Positions 38,957 through 50,921 of a stretch of DNA of 64,000 nucleotides are shown piece by piece. Under the pieces are notes generated by a model, which saw only the letters and a program-made list of their open reading frames with translations, was not told the origin of the DNA and searched no databases. Source of the stretch: Annona cherimola (lineage: Eukaryota; Streptophyta; Magnoliopsida; Magnoliales; Annonaceae); assembly GCA_030490835.1 (NCBI GenBank), contig CM059972.1:4680264-4744263 (forward strand). The letters are read 5' to 3'. Numbering within the stretch: position 1 is the first letter of the stretch; the number at the start of each line of letters is the position of its first letter. The translations under genes and the position numbers were made by a program.

Positions 38957-39213
38957 GGGGACGCTTGGTAATAGGTAGTGGGAAATATGGAAGGGAAATG
39001 GTAGGGGCACAGATTTTAAGACACCTCATTAATCAATTAATTATTATATTTTTTCATTTTTACCTTTTTTTTATCAACTACCTTCCAAAAAATCTATTTA
39101 TTTCAACTTTACCCTTGTCGTTTTATATCGATCATATAATTTTCAAAATATTTCATTTCTTACTCCCACCAAATACCATATTTCCAACGACTTTCACCTT
39201 CCTCAACGTCCCC
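38957..39213. mobile_element. MITE with GGGGACGCTTGG ends
   Basis: GGGGACGCTTGGTAATAGG and AACGTCCCC, with inner pair GTGGGAAATATGGAAGG / CCATATTTCCAACGAC. TAA precedes it; TGA follows. Probably Tourist-like, diverged from 30299-30565. Confidence 0.55.
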
Positions 39214-39386
39214 TGACTAATTAAATAGGAATGACACGCATTCCAATCATGGCCATTTTATAAATTATCAATCTGTTGGGATCCACGTAAAGTTCGGCCA
39301 GGAAGGGGAATTATTGAAATCCTTTTTACTTACTCAAATGGAGAATAATAATTGTCAGGCCCGTGATAGCGATGCAGGAATCATTC

Positions 39387-39796
39387 GGGAACCAATCCAG
39401 TGCACCCGCGTGCATTCAGCCTCAATGCACCCGGGTGCACTGCACCTATTTTTTTTATTTTTTTTAAAAATTTTTTGTATACAATGGTTAATCTAGGTTT
39501 ATTTAACATATGTATCAATTTTTACTATTTTTGGAGATTTTTAGATATTTTTTTTAGATTTTTTAAATTCAGTGGCATTTTTCGTAATTTTAAATTACCG
39601 AAAATGCCACAGATTTTTAAAAATATAAAAAAAATATCTAAAAATCTCCAAAAATAGTAAAAATTGATACATATGTTAAATAAACCTAGATTAACCATTG
39701 TATACAAAAATTTTCAAAAAACAATAAAAAAAAATAGGTGCAGTGCACCCGGGTGCATTGAGGCTGAATGCACGCGGGTGCACTGGATTGGGTTCC
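39387..39796. mobile_element. Mutator-like foldback MITE, 410 bp, near-perfect arms, 9-bp TSD
   Basis: Two arms of about 200 bp are nearly exact complements from CCAATCCAGTGCACCCGCG / CGCGGGTGCACTGGATTGG inwards to the centre GTGGCATTTTTCGTAA..GAAAATGCCAC. GAATCATTC occurs at 39378-39386 and 39797-39805, a 9-bp target duplication as made by Mutator-like transposases. The high arm identity suggests recent insertion. A transcript would form a long hairpin. Confidence 0.9.
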
Positions 39797-40818
39797 GAAT
39801 CATTCATCGAATCTATGAGATAGAGCCATTTACTGTCGTCATATCCGCTCGCTTTTTCATTCGAGACAATATCGGCGGCCGAGTTTGGTTTTTTAAAAAT
39901 CTACCTAATATACTTTTACGTCAATTTTAGAAAACCCATGCCCCATTTTATTAATTTTCAAATATTAATATAAAATATTAACTAAATTCAAAAATTATCA
40001 AATTTTGACGGATAAAAATTTAAATGGGAAAACCTATTTATCAAAATAAATAAATAAATAATTTTCAGTCATCCGTACTACTGCACAGAATAAAGACCCT
40101 TTCGTTCATGGGGCAAAGGTCTTTTATTATTTTTAGTTCCATTGCTATCGGTCTTTTTATTCTGAATCTGAAATTAGTTAGAAGTTTAAATTGGATTCGG
40201 TTCAACATGAACCCAATCGACCCAACCTATCCAATTTTTATTAGAGTTCACTAAAAAATTGGTAACTGTTTTATTTTAAATATATTATTTTTATTTTTCA
40301 GTACATTCTTTTTTCTTTTTTTTTTGAAGGGGTTTTCAGTACGTTCTAAGAGAAAGCTGATTAGGACAATACGAGAGGGAGGGCAGCCCATGGCCCCCAT
40401 TTGCCGGTGTGAATTTCGAGGGAGCGAACGGCCTTGCATCAATGGTTTGAACCGGTGACGTCAGCATGACATATTTATGATGTCATAAATATTAAATGTT
40501 TTTAAATTTTAAATAAATATATTGATAAAATTATATTTTTATAAATCCTAAATATATTTGTTAGATTTTAAGGACCACAATATAAGAACAAAACATGCAG
40601 GAAAAAAGTAATAGTGAGTTTTAAAAAATTAACTACATTAACTGACCTGAAAGACTTAAACTTATAATAAGCTATGACCATTGTTGCTTGGTTATTGGTT
40701 CTTGAATTCTTCCTCTTTATCTCGGTACCTTGATGAATTGCTAGAAACATACCTGAAAAAAAAGAAATAAAACAAATCAGTAAGTGTTGAAAATTTTAAT
40801 AATTCAATAATTACCTAA

Positions 40819-41026
40819 GAGTCGCATGCACAAAATTAGGCAGAAAAATCAAATAATTGGATATTATAATTTATAAGAGACACATGCACAAAATTAGGAG
40901 GAGGCAGGATTATGCAGAAAAATCAAATAATTTGATATTATAATTTATAACAGACGCATCATGATTCATGCACGCATGCACAAAAATAGGTAGGAAAATC
41001 AAAAAATTTGATATTATAATTATTAA
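40819..41026. repeat. Three-unit tandem repeat
   Basis: Units of about 58, 74 and 76 bp, each with GCACAAAATTAGG-like, AAAATCAAATAATT and GATATTATAATTTATAA phrases. Confidence 0.8.
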
Positions 41027-41039
41027 TTACGCACAAAAT

Positions 41040-41470
41040 TGCTGTTGCTCGGCGAGCCGAAGATGGCGAGACGGAGACGGCGACGGCGAGAGAGGAGACA
41101 GGTAGCGAGACTGGCGACGAGGCAGGCGCAGTGGCGCACCGAGGAGGAGGCAGGACAGTGCAGCTGCCGGCGCGAAGAGGAGCTGAGCTGCTGAGGAGGA
41201 CGAGGCGGGGCCACGGGAGACGGCGGCCGAGAAGGAGAAGATGCAGCGGCTGCGATGAGGAGAACTGGAGAAGATGCAGGCGTCTGCGATGAGGTGCCGA
41301 CTGCCGATCGCGTGCTGCCGCTGCGAGGTGAGGCGGTGACGGCGGCAAAGGAGATCGATGCTGGCCAGCGGGGAAGGAGGAAACCAAACAGGCCGCAGGC
41401 GCCGAGCGTCGGATTTGGGGAAGACGCAGAGGGCTGCCGGTTGCGGCAGCGGGTGAGGCGTGGGGATTAG
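41040..41470. other. GC-rich island inside the hAT-like element
   Basis: Composition jumps from AT-rich to GC-rich with abundant GGCGAC/GCGGCG triplets. The minus strand has a 142-codon frame (40959-41387) rich in Ser, Pro, Leu and Arg with no domain; the minus-strand reading also opens with AAACCCTAAGCTC-type leader sequence near 41470-41480. Not called as a gene. Confidence 0.6.
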
Positions 41471-41909
41471 AGAGCTTAGGGTTTTCGGTTTTCCATTTTT
41501 GGGTTTTTTTTTTAAAAAAAATATATTATTTAAGCTACGAGGTCAGACTGGGCGAATTCGGTCGGACCGAAATTTACGGTTGGACCGGCGGTTGGACGGT
41601 TCGCACAGTTTTGGCAGTTAAACCGAACCGTATGTAATCGAACCGGAAACGGGACCGGTTCCCGGTCGAACCGGTCCGGTTCGACAACATTGGTTTGCAT
41701 TGTCCCACGTGTATTTAAAAAGTGATAAAATTACCAAAAATAAAAGAAAAGATTTTTTAACTCATCCTCACCAGCCAATTGTACTAGAGGATGAGAGTGA
41801 AACTCTTTGAATTAGATAAACTATAGAACACTACACATAGTATTAAATATATAAGTAGGGGGTGCGTCCACCTAAAAATATATAGATAATTCCTGTGACA
41901 ATGCAAAAG

Positions 41910-42620
41910 TAGGGGTGAGAATCGGGGCGGGCCATACTGAGTCAAGATTTGCTCAACTCTGACCTTATTTTTTAAAATTTGAATTTGACTCTCTTTTTAT
42001 ACCGGGTCGGGGCAAGATCAGTTTGACCCTCACTTTTTTTAATAGATTCCGAAACAAACTTCGGGTTTGTATCAGACCGGTTTCGGGATAGTGAGTCGGG
42101 TTAAAATGCGGGTTAAATAAAATAATTTTAATAATTTATATAACTATCAAACATAAACATACATCTATATTATATTTAAATATTATATGATTCAATATTT
42201 CATTAATTATTAAAAAACACGTAATTAATAAAAGAAAACATTTGAAAATATAATATAAATTTATTAAAATAGATTAATATACAATTAAGCATAAAGGTTA
42301 TATAAGTAAAAAAAAATTATTCTTATATTGCTTTCTGAATAAATTATTTTTTCTATTGCTGATAGAGTTAAATATAAAAAAGTGAATTTTGAAAGAAAAT
42401 AATAATAATAATTAAACATAGACTTATAATTTTTAATAAATTAATATATGTGGGGCAGGTCGGACTCTTCGGGTCGGGACATGGTCGACCCTATTTTTGG
42501 ATTCAGGTCAAAATTTCTAACTCATCCTTATACCGGAAAAAAATATATTGGTTTTACCCAGCTAAAAACAAGTCGGGTCAAAGCCGAGTCACGGATCGAC
42601 CCGCCCCATTCCCACCCTTA
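41910..42620 (-). mobile_element. hAT-like non-autonomous element, 711 bp, perfect 8-bp TSD
   Basis: Ends TAGGGGTGAGAATCGGGG and CCCATTCCCACCCTTA; TGCAAAAG at 41902-41909 and 42621-42628. Same family as 2810-3539 but inverted: its minus strand shows GGGTAAAACCAATATATTTTT at the same distance from the end. Confidence 0.9.
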
Positions 42621-42689
42621 TGCAAAAGTAACTAGCGAATGAGCAACAGTGTTCCCACTCCTTAGAACCTGTGTAAACTCATATTTGTT

Positions 42690-42955
42690 GAAGCTTTGAC
42701 TGCAATTTAATTTTTAAAATAAAAGAAATTGATATGATATGATAAGGGTAATGACGAAAAGTAAAGAGAATGAAGTTAAAATAGATAAGTCAATTGTATA
42801 GGCAGTGTTCTAGAAATGATTGAAAAATAGAGTAATCGTATAAGAAGATGTAAAAAAATAATTAAAAATAAGATAATAATGAAGAATAAAAAGTTTTAAG
42901 TTAAAAAATCGTTATTAAAAAATTTTGTAGCTAAACAAACACACTTTAATGTATA
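42690..42955. mobile_element. Tourist-like MITE, left end lost
   Basis: GATATGATATGATAAGGGTAAT and TAGAAATGATTGAAAAATAG family blocks, ending AACAAACACAC then TTTAA. The left terminal GTGTGTTTG is absent. Confidence 0.6.
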
Positions 42956-43073
42956 TAATTTGTTCTAATTACTAAGGTGAGAAAATGGTTCCAAGCAAAG
43001 TCGAACTTTGGACTCTAGCTTGAAAGCGAGCACGTGAAACATCCGTGTTACGCCCAAGTTCACAAATATCTAT

Positions 43074-43480
43074 AAATTTAAAAAATGATGTTATTAGTGT
43101 AGGCTAAGTAATGAGTTATTTAGCCCACCTCAAAAAACTCATTAGATTTTTTTTTTTGTTATACACTTGTTTATTTAAATGTATTTAATATATAAATTAA
43201 GTTTTACCATTTTTTGAATATGTGTGTATACTCTGCATACAAGGTATTTTAGCCATTTTAATGGTCGAAAATAGAAAATGGTTAAAATACTCTTATGTTT
43301 AAAAATCTAAAAAATATATACATATATCCAAAAATGGTAAAACTTGATTTATATATTAATACATATATATTAATAAGTTTATAAAAGAAAACGCAAAAAA
43401 AAAAATTTAATGAGTTTTTTTAGTAGGCTAAGTAAGTCCATGCTTATCACAGACTAATAAGATCATTTCTTTATAAATTT
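43074..43480. mobile_element. Foldback MITE
   Basis: Left ATAAATTTAAAAAATGATG / GTAGGCTAAGTAATG pairs with right AGGCTAAGTAAGTC / GATCATTTCTTTATAAATTT. Interior TTTAATATATAAATTAAGTTTTA and complement show the same plan as 49331-49750. Confidence 0.7.
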
Positions 43481-43938
43481 GAGTTAAAAATAATATAGTA
43501 AAAGTTAGTGTCATGCAAGGGTGCTTTTACTAATAAAATTTATAGAGATGCCACTTCTATAAGACCAGTGTGAGAATTTTGCGCCTACGTCCCCATAGCT
43601 TTTTGATTTTGTGATGTGTACCCAAAAACTTGATTTCGCACATAAACCTCATTTAGCCACTCTCTTTGCGACATCCCCCTGCAAATGACGCTTTTTCAAC
43701 TTCGACAAATTTTATTCTAGATTTATTTTCTGTGAATTCTTATAACGAAACTGTAGCTTTGCTGAAAATAAAGAAGAGATGAATTTTCAGGAAGGGTTGA
43801 CAGTTCCAAAGTCACCATTTCGGAGTGATCTTTCAAAGAAGCGCCTCTATCGGACCTATTTGCAAAATGATTTCCTGACGTAAACTGCGTAATCAAAAAG
43901 TTGTGGCCCGGCCACTGTACGTGTCTACTCGGTTTGGG

Positions 43939-44411
43939 GTATTTTGCATTTTAAACCTTCTAACTTTGTCTATTTGCAATTCAAACTCTAAAGTTTGGCC
44001 GGTTGTATTTGAAACCCCGAAATTTTGATTCCTTTGCATTTTAAACCCTGACTCATAATGACATTAAAAACTACCGTTAATTTTATGCAAAATAATGTAA
44101 ATACCCTTCAATATTTTTTTTAAAAAAACTCCTAAATCTGTATTAAAGATAAAGATGTTATTGAAGCTTCTAATAATAAAATAAAAAAGCCTAATAGTCA
44201 AGTTTAAAATATAAAAAATATTTCTTTTTAAATATTAGAGGGTATTTTTGTTATTTTGCACGGATCAATGGTAGTTTTTAACACATTATGGGGTAGGGTT
44301 TAAAATACAAAGAAACCAAAGTTTTCAAGATTGAAAATGAAAACGGCCAAACTTCGGGGGTTTAAAATGCAAATAGACAAAGTTAAAGAGTTTAAAATGC
44401 AAAAAATCTCC
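43939..44411. mobile_element. Foldback MITE, arms about 190 bp
   Basis: GGGGTATTTTGCATTTTAAA with ACTTTGTCTATTTGCA at the left; TGCAAATAGACAAAGTT with TTTAAAATGCAAAAAATCTCC at the right. Inner pair AAAAACTACCGTTAATTTTATG / CACGGATCAATGGTAGTTTTT. No target duplication recognised. Confidence 0.75.
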
Positions 44412-45660
44412 ATAATTTGTGGCAGCGTTGTTAACTCCACTACCACAATTTGTGGTGGCATTGTTCTCTCTTTAATTTTCTGTCAGAGCATTCACTAGTT
44501 AATAGATAGAAAATGTTATTAGAATAAAAATAAAAATTTTGATAAGATATTTATAAATATGATACAAGTTGTAATGATATGACATTGGGGATACCCATAA
44601 CAAAAATTTGCCAACGAGTACATGAAAAGGGATACAAATTCCAAAAAAAAAGTGCAGCCGTATGCAATATATACTGTGTTACAATTCAGTACCGGTTCCT
44701 AGCTAAATTACCTCTTGATTTTTTGCAAACCGGTGCAATTATGTTTAATAACGTTTATTTAGTTAAGGATATGCTTGGCAATGTTGAAAAAAGTTTTCAC
44801 CTCTATCTTCATCCTTTTGATTAATTTAATTTGTTAACTAAATATTTAGTCATAATAATTATTTCTCTCAACTAAAACTACCCTTTCATTGTTTCAGAAA
44901 TTTTCACCATAAAATTTTCCCTTACTTTTTTTCCTTTATCAATTTGATTGATACTTGGGTGAGCCGTTGCAAATATAAACTCAATGGATTTCCCTAAATA
45001 TTGAAATGGCTTACCGAAATGTTCAATCAAAGTGATTTTTCACATTTCAACTAAATAATAATATAAAGCTATTAAACATATGGAATAAAGATTTTGCAGA
45101 GATGCCTACAAGATTTGACAAATATTACATTACGTTAAGATCTTGTTACCTCAAAAAAAAAAGATGTCGTTAGGATTTTTTTAAAGTGATGAAAATACCT
45201 TTTAAGCCAATGAATACACTTGCATTTTTTGCAAATGGTGTAGCCATATTTGCAGAAAATATCTAAATTAATATATATAAATACGTAAATAATACATTTA
45301 AAAATAATTCATAAAATAAAATAAATGAATTTAAAATAATACGTAAAATAAAATAAATATTCATGTAATAAAACTTTAAAAACAAGTATATGATTTTCAC
45401 ACATTGTCTATCATATAGAAATATACTATATGTAAAAGAAAGATGAAACATTGAAAATATTTTATTCCTATATTATTTATCAATTTCATTTGTCGGCTCC
45501 TAGTGGGGAACCTCTTGGTTCTAAAGTGGAACCCTATATTTTATAATACTCACTCTTTCCACCGCAGGATGTACAATCACAAGGAGCGTCTTCTCCTTCT
45601 GCTATGTATACACCACCAGAAATTATCAGCTGAGATTGCTGCAGAGAAGTTGAGATAGAT
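44412..45660 (+). promoter_or_regulatory. 5' flank of ZIFL copy 3
   Basis: 45085-45245 resembles one arm of the 37406-38216 foldback. A candidate TATA (CTATATTTTATAATA) lies near 45532-45546, about 120 bases before the ATG, a plausible core promoter. The 44579-44824 frame (81 codons) resembles nothing I know. Confidence 0.35.
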
Positions 45661-48600
45661 ATGGCAGAGGAAACGAAGAAACCTCTGCTGATTAAGAGGG
45701 TCTATCACGAGAAGTGCCCTGGCTGCAAGCTAGATCAGATAATTGAGACTCGCCGGGGAGTTCCTTATCTCGAATTCTTCAGAGTTTGGCTTATTATGCT
45801 ATCCAATTGTAATTTATTCATTTTCCGTAGCCTCTCGTCATGTCTTCTTTAATTAGCGACCTATTTTTTTTTATTTCTTATATATCAGGAATGACCCACC
45901 AATTATGTTCACCCTCTAGCAACAGTAGTTGTGATTTATTGTTATTTTATTTATTTTAAAGTTGAAACATGCATTAGTTGATTTTAGTGGGAATTAATTT
46001 ACACTCTTAGATGATTGTAATTTATTTATTTGACTTCTTTTGCGTTTTGGCACTTTGTATTTCAGCTTTGCCAATATCATCTCTCTTCCCTTTCGTATAT
46101 TTCATGGTAAGACCATCCTTTTCAGTTTTGGAAAACTCGTTTGGGTTTTGCTGAATTTAAAGTACTCTCAGACAACCCATCTTACCTGCTACTAGGACTA
46201 TGATCATTAGCAGCCAAGTGAATTTGGTTGCTCATAACCTATATTTTTAATAATGGTTTTTCATACGGTTATTATAAGCTTGGATTTCTCATTACTAGAA
46301 TTTAACTAAGAAATTGTAACTTTTATCAATGGATATAATTAAGGTACGTCTATGAATTTTAATATTCTTGCGGTGATTGTCTTGTCTATCGTGGGTTGAT
46401 TTTAGAAGAAATAATTAAGTCGACCAAGTAAAATATCCAGCCCAAATTATCATTAATCGGGTCGATCACAGCCGTTAATTTTCATAACTTTTTTTTTTTT
46501 TTTTTCGAAACAAATTTTCACAGGTAAAGGACTTCCACATCGCCAAAACAGAGGAGAATGTTAGCTTTTATGCTGGTTTTGTAGGTAAGCATATAATCAT
46601 AATACCTCATGGTTCAGGTATTTATTTATTTATGGCATCATAACCTCAAATTAAGTCCTCTAACTAATTTCATTAAGATAATTGTCGATTAGTCCAACCC
46701 AAATCGAGACAAATTGCTATATTCGGTGGTGATTAACAACATCGACTTCTTTACCCAAAAAAAAAAAACAAAACAAAACAAATATCGTCTTGGCCATTCC
46801 ATCGACAATTCCGGTAAGTATGAACAAGTTGCTTTTGCTTTGCTGCAGGAGCGTCATTTATGCTGGGAAGAGCTTTCAGTTCGGTGCCGTGGGGAATTGC
46901 AGCCGACAGATACGGTAGAAAACCGGTCATGTACATTGGCACTCTTTCAGTGTTAGTACTCAGGACTACCATTAGACCCACATTTTATCATTCTACAGAT
47001 CGAGAAGTACCACCGGAATCAGAACAAACGAGAACCGCCCAAAATGTGGGCTGTACCATGAAAATAATTAGGAGCAAAGTCCTGCTTTTCCGGTGGCCAA
47101 AAAAAATATATTATATTCTAGCAAGTAGCAAAGGAATTTTTGGCTTTTTTGCAACAATAATTCGGTCACTAAAAATCAAATTTTTATCTTAAACGGACGA
47201 CCAAAATCAGATCATTGCTCATTTTAATGCCTTTTTTCCTTTCTGTTTCAGAATTGTATTCAATACTCTTTTTGGGCTCGCTACGAACTACTGGATGGCA
47301 ATTTCCACTAGGCTTCTCCTGGGACTTTTCAATGGCATGCTTGGCACAATGAGGGTACACACGACCAAAAAAATAAACTTTAAATTAGCATGAATTGCTA
47401 AATGTAAATAAATTGCCCTTTTGCAGTGGATTTTTTTATAACTTTTTGCTAAAATATTTTGCAATGAAGTTATATTAACCAAATTATAAGTAAATGTTTG
47501 ATACATGAAGTGTTTGGCAAGGAATAATGGTAACTTGTTGCAAAAGCGTACTTTAAGGCAACGAACTGCAATGTAGTTGCTAAAAGTAGGCTTTTAGCAA
47601 TGATTTTAGTTCACTGCTAATGGAAAGTAGTCGTCTCGCATAAGTTAGATTTCCATCCGTTTTGCATGCATGCATGCGACCTACTACAGGATGAAAGGTT
47701 CAGATGATCTTGAAACGTGTGCTCATGCTGGATGAACGGTTGGGATTACAAGTAATATGTCTAATTCCAATTAATTTGCAGGCACATGTTGTAGAACTTG
47801 GCGGACGAGAACATCAAGCGCTTGGGATGTCACTTGTAAGAAAATTTCTCCTCATCATGCCAACCAACATCTGCGGCCTAGTCCTTGCATGAAGGCATAT
47901 ATAATTGTATATTGGTAGTGGCCCACCTATACATGAAAATTTTTAAAGGAAAAATAACATTTCATCTTTGGACTTTAGGTGACAGCAGCATGGGGCGTGG
48001 GATTGATTATTGGTCCAGCAATTGGAGGCTTGTTAGCACAGGTATATATGAGGACAGTAATGCATAGGACTGGGTTTTTATTTCTAACATAGTACCAACA
48101 CAGCAGCATCCATTTTTTGTTAAAAAAACTAACATACATAAGCATTATAATATGTAAATCTCTAGCAAACAAAATTGATAATAGTTATTGCCACAGTCAT
48201 TTCATCAAAAAAAATTATTGCCACAGTCATCATAGGCGACAGACGGCAACGGTTCTGACCACTAATTTCGTTGCCAAAGATAACCCCACCACACTTATTT
48301 TCTTCTTTCTAATTTTCTGTTCCATCCTAACTGCGTCTACACGTTTTTGCTATCTTAGCCTGCAGAAAAATATCCAAATTTGATTTCCAAGGACTCCGTG
48401 TTTGGCAGGTATGTGTCGTGAATATAAATTTCAAACAAGTTTCCATTAGGACCCATATTGAAATGAGGGAATTAATTATTTAGGATCCACAGTTGCGTAT
48501 TTCAACATTCAATTCTTATAAATTATATATATGTTGGCCTTTTGCTGATTTTCTCTGTCCTTTTGTAGGTTTCCGTACTTGCTACCTTGCCTTTGCATCT

Positions 48601-50880
48601 CTTTCTTTGCAGTTGTTGCCTTCTTCGTCAGTCTTTTTGTGCCAGTATGTATCACAATTCACAAGCCCATCATGCATGCACCTAATATATATTTACTTAA
48701 TTGTGAATATTAATCACTTATAATATAATTCTAAAGAGTTAACTGATTAATCACAACGTCTAACTTGATTGCTGAAAGCTATATGTATTCATTTTCATTT
48801 ATGTTATATATATATAGTCCTTTTTCTACAGGAGACTTTGCACTTCCATGGAAAAGAGGACGGAGAAAATTGCAACGATATAAACGAAGACATTGAAGAG
48901 AGAGGAACGAAGTTAGCTCCATCTTCAGATAGAAGTCTCTTGAAGAATTGGCCCCTAATTTCATCCATCATTCTCTTATGTATTTTCTTCTTTCACTGTA
49001 CCATCTTTGACGAGGTGAGCTTGCATCAAATATTGAACAACAAAGGCCTAAAATTTCAAAAAATTAATTAAAAAAATAATAATAATCATGTGATAGGAAG
49101 GAAGTTATATATGATTATATATGAACTTGTTAGCCTTAATTAGATACATAAGCTGATATTGACCAGGTTAATTTTTTAAAAGATATTTTTCCAAGTAATT
49201 TATATACTAAATTTCATAATTTTGGATATAAGAATTAAATATATTTAAAAATATTTTCGCTAAGAAAATAAAAAGTATACCTATTAGATGTTAACCCAGG
49301 CTGGCAACATTATAATCTAATTAAATAAAAAGAAATAATCCTACTAGGTAGGGCTGAGTAATGGCTTATTAACCCCCCTCAAAAACTCATTTAAATTTTT
49401 TTTACTTTTATCCCATAAACTTTTTGATATAGATATATTTAATATATAAACCGATCTCTACTGTTTTTGAATATGTATAAGCTTTTTAAAGATTTTTAAA
49501 CATAAGGATATTTTAGCCATTTTCAATATCCTTATGTTTAAAAAGAATTTATAGTTGAAAATGGTTAAAATATCCTTATGTTTAAAAATCTTTAAAAAGC
49601 TTATATATATTCAAAAACAGTAGAGATCGGTTTATATATTAAATACACTTAGATAAACAAGTATGTAGAAAAAATAAAAAAAATTAATAGATTTTTTAAG
49701 GTAGGCTAAATAAATCATTACTTAGTCTAGGCTCACAGGATTATTTTTCTTAAATATATATCGCATGACATCCATACATATTCATTATAAAAATTTTAAA
49801 CATAAATTGACAACTACTTAATCGTATAATGGTTGATGTTGAGCTATTGCACATTTCTAACAGTAAAGGACAAAGAAAAGGTGAATTTTGGTTATTCTTG
49901 GGCATATATAACAAGCAACAACAACGACCATGGTATGAAATTTTGTTGCCAAGACCCAACTTTGTTGTAGTCACTATTTACAACAGTTAGATGTTAATAG
50001 AATGTGATAAGCAACGCGAAAAAATGACTGACGGCTTTATTGTCATATGTTCTACATGCGCGCATGATTGATTATGAGAATTACATAGCAGTTTTGTTGA
50101 CCTAGTTATTTAATTAACTGTCATTTTTCCCACCAACGTATAATGTAAGAAACATGCATCTTGGCAGGCATTTCCACTATGGTCAGAGAGTGAGAGAAAG
50201 TACGGAGGTTTGAGTTTATCAACTACAGATGTCGGTGAGGTACTTGCAATATCAGGTCAGTAAGGCAATTTACCTCTGTATGTATATAGTAATAACTTGA
50301 ATTGTCATTAGGAACTATGTTTATCAGAGCAAAAATTATCTAAACTCAAGTCTAAGCATCAAATTATTCCTCTTCTTTTCTCTTCTTTGTGGGCTTTTAA
50401 TTTCCTTACTAACAGGTCATTTGCACGTTCGTTAAGTTACTCATCTTTTCATAATGAAGTTATAGTAAAAGAACCCTTATTTATGGGTTTGTTCTTAAAG
50501 TTCTGTGGTAAATTATTTTTAATAATAAATTAAATAATTTTTATTGGCTGTTTGTGTATATATATATATATATATATAAGAATATTTCCTGTGCTGTGAA
50601 GGTGCACCATAATGAACGGTACATTTGACCCCAAATGGGCCCCGCATGTACTTAAATATATTAATACTTTATACAATTATTTATCTATATATAAATTTTA
50701 TAGTAAATGATTTATATGTTGAAAAAATAACTTTAAAATTGTTTTTTACATTAAACTATTTTATTACGTTAATACAATGGGTTGAGTATATTATAATTTT
50801 ATGATCATATGGGGCCCATTTTGAGATAACTGCATCGTAATTGTGGTGCACTGAAGCTGCACTTGAATATTCATCTCTCT

Positions 50881-50921
<41 letters not shown>

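Larger units (their letters stand above)
40440..41692. mobile_element. GC-rich non-autonomous hAT-like element
   Basis: Left CAATGGTTTGAACCGG and right CCGGTTCGACAACATTG are inverted ends, flanked by CCTTGCAT (40432-40439) and GTTTGCAT (41693-41700), an 8-bp duplication with two mismatches. Inside lie a triple tandem repeat (40819-41026) and a strikingly GC-rich block (41040-41470), then CGAACCGG-rich subterminal sequence. The GC-rich block could be the leader of a transposase gene or a captured host fragment. Confidence 0.65.

Noticed and set aside
40959..41387. 142-codon minus-strand frame, Ser/Pro/Arg rich
   Set aside because: It lies in a GC-rich block inside a transposon, has no domain, and its length follows from low stop-codon density in GC-rich DNA.
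42985..43070. tRNA-like AGTTCGACTTT segment on the minus strand
   Set aside because: Only one box is convincing and no body or tail was found; could be a SINE scrap but not supportable.
44579..44824. 81-codon plus-strand frame upstream of copy 3
   Set aside because: No resemblance to a known protein, no promoter or splice context; treated as chance.
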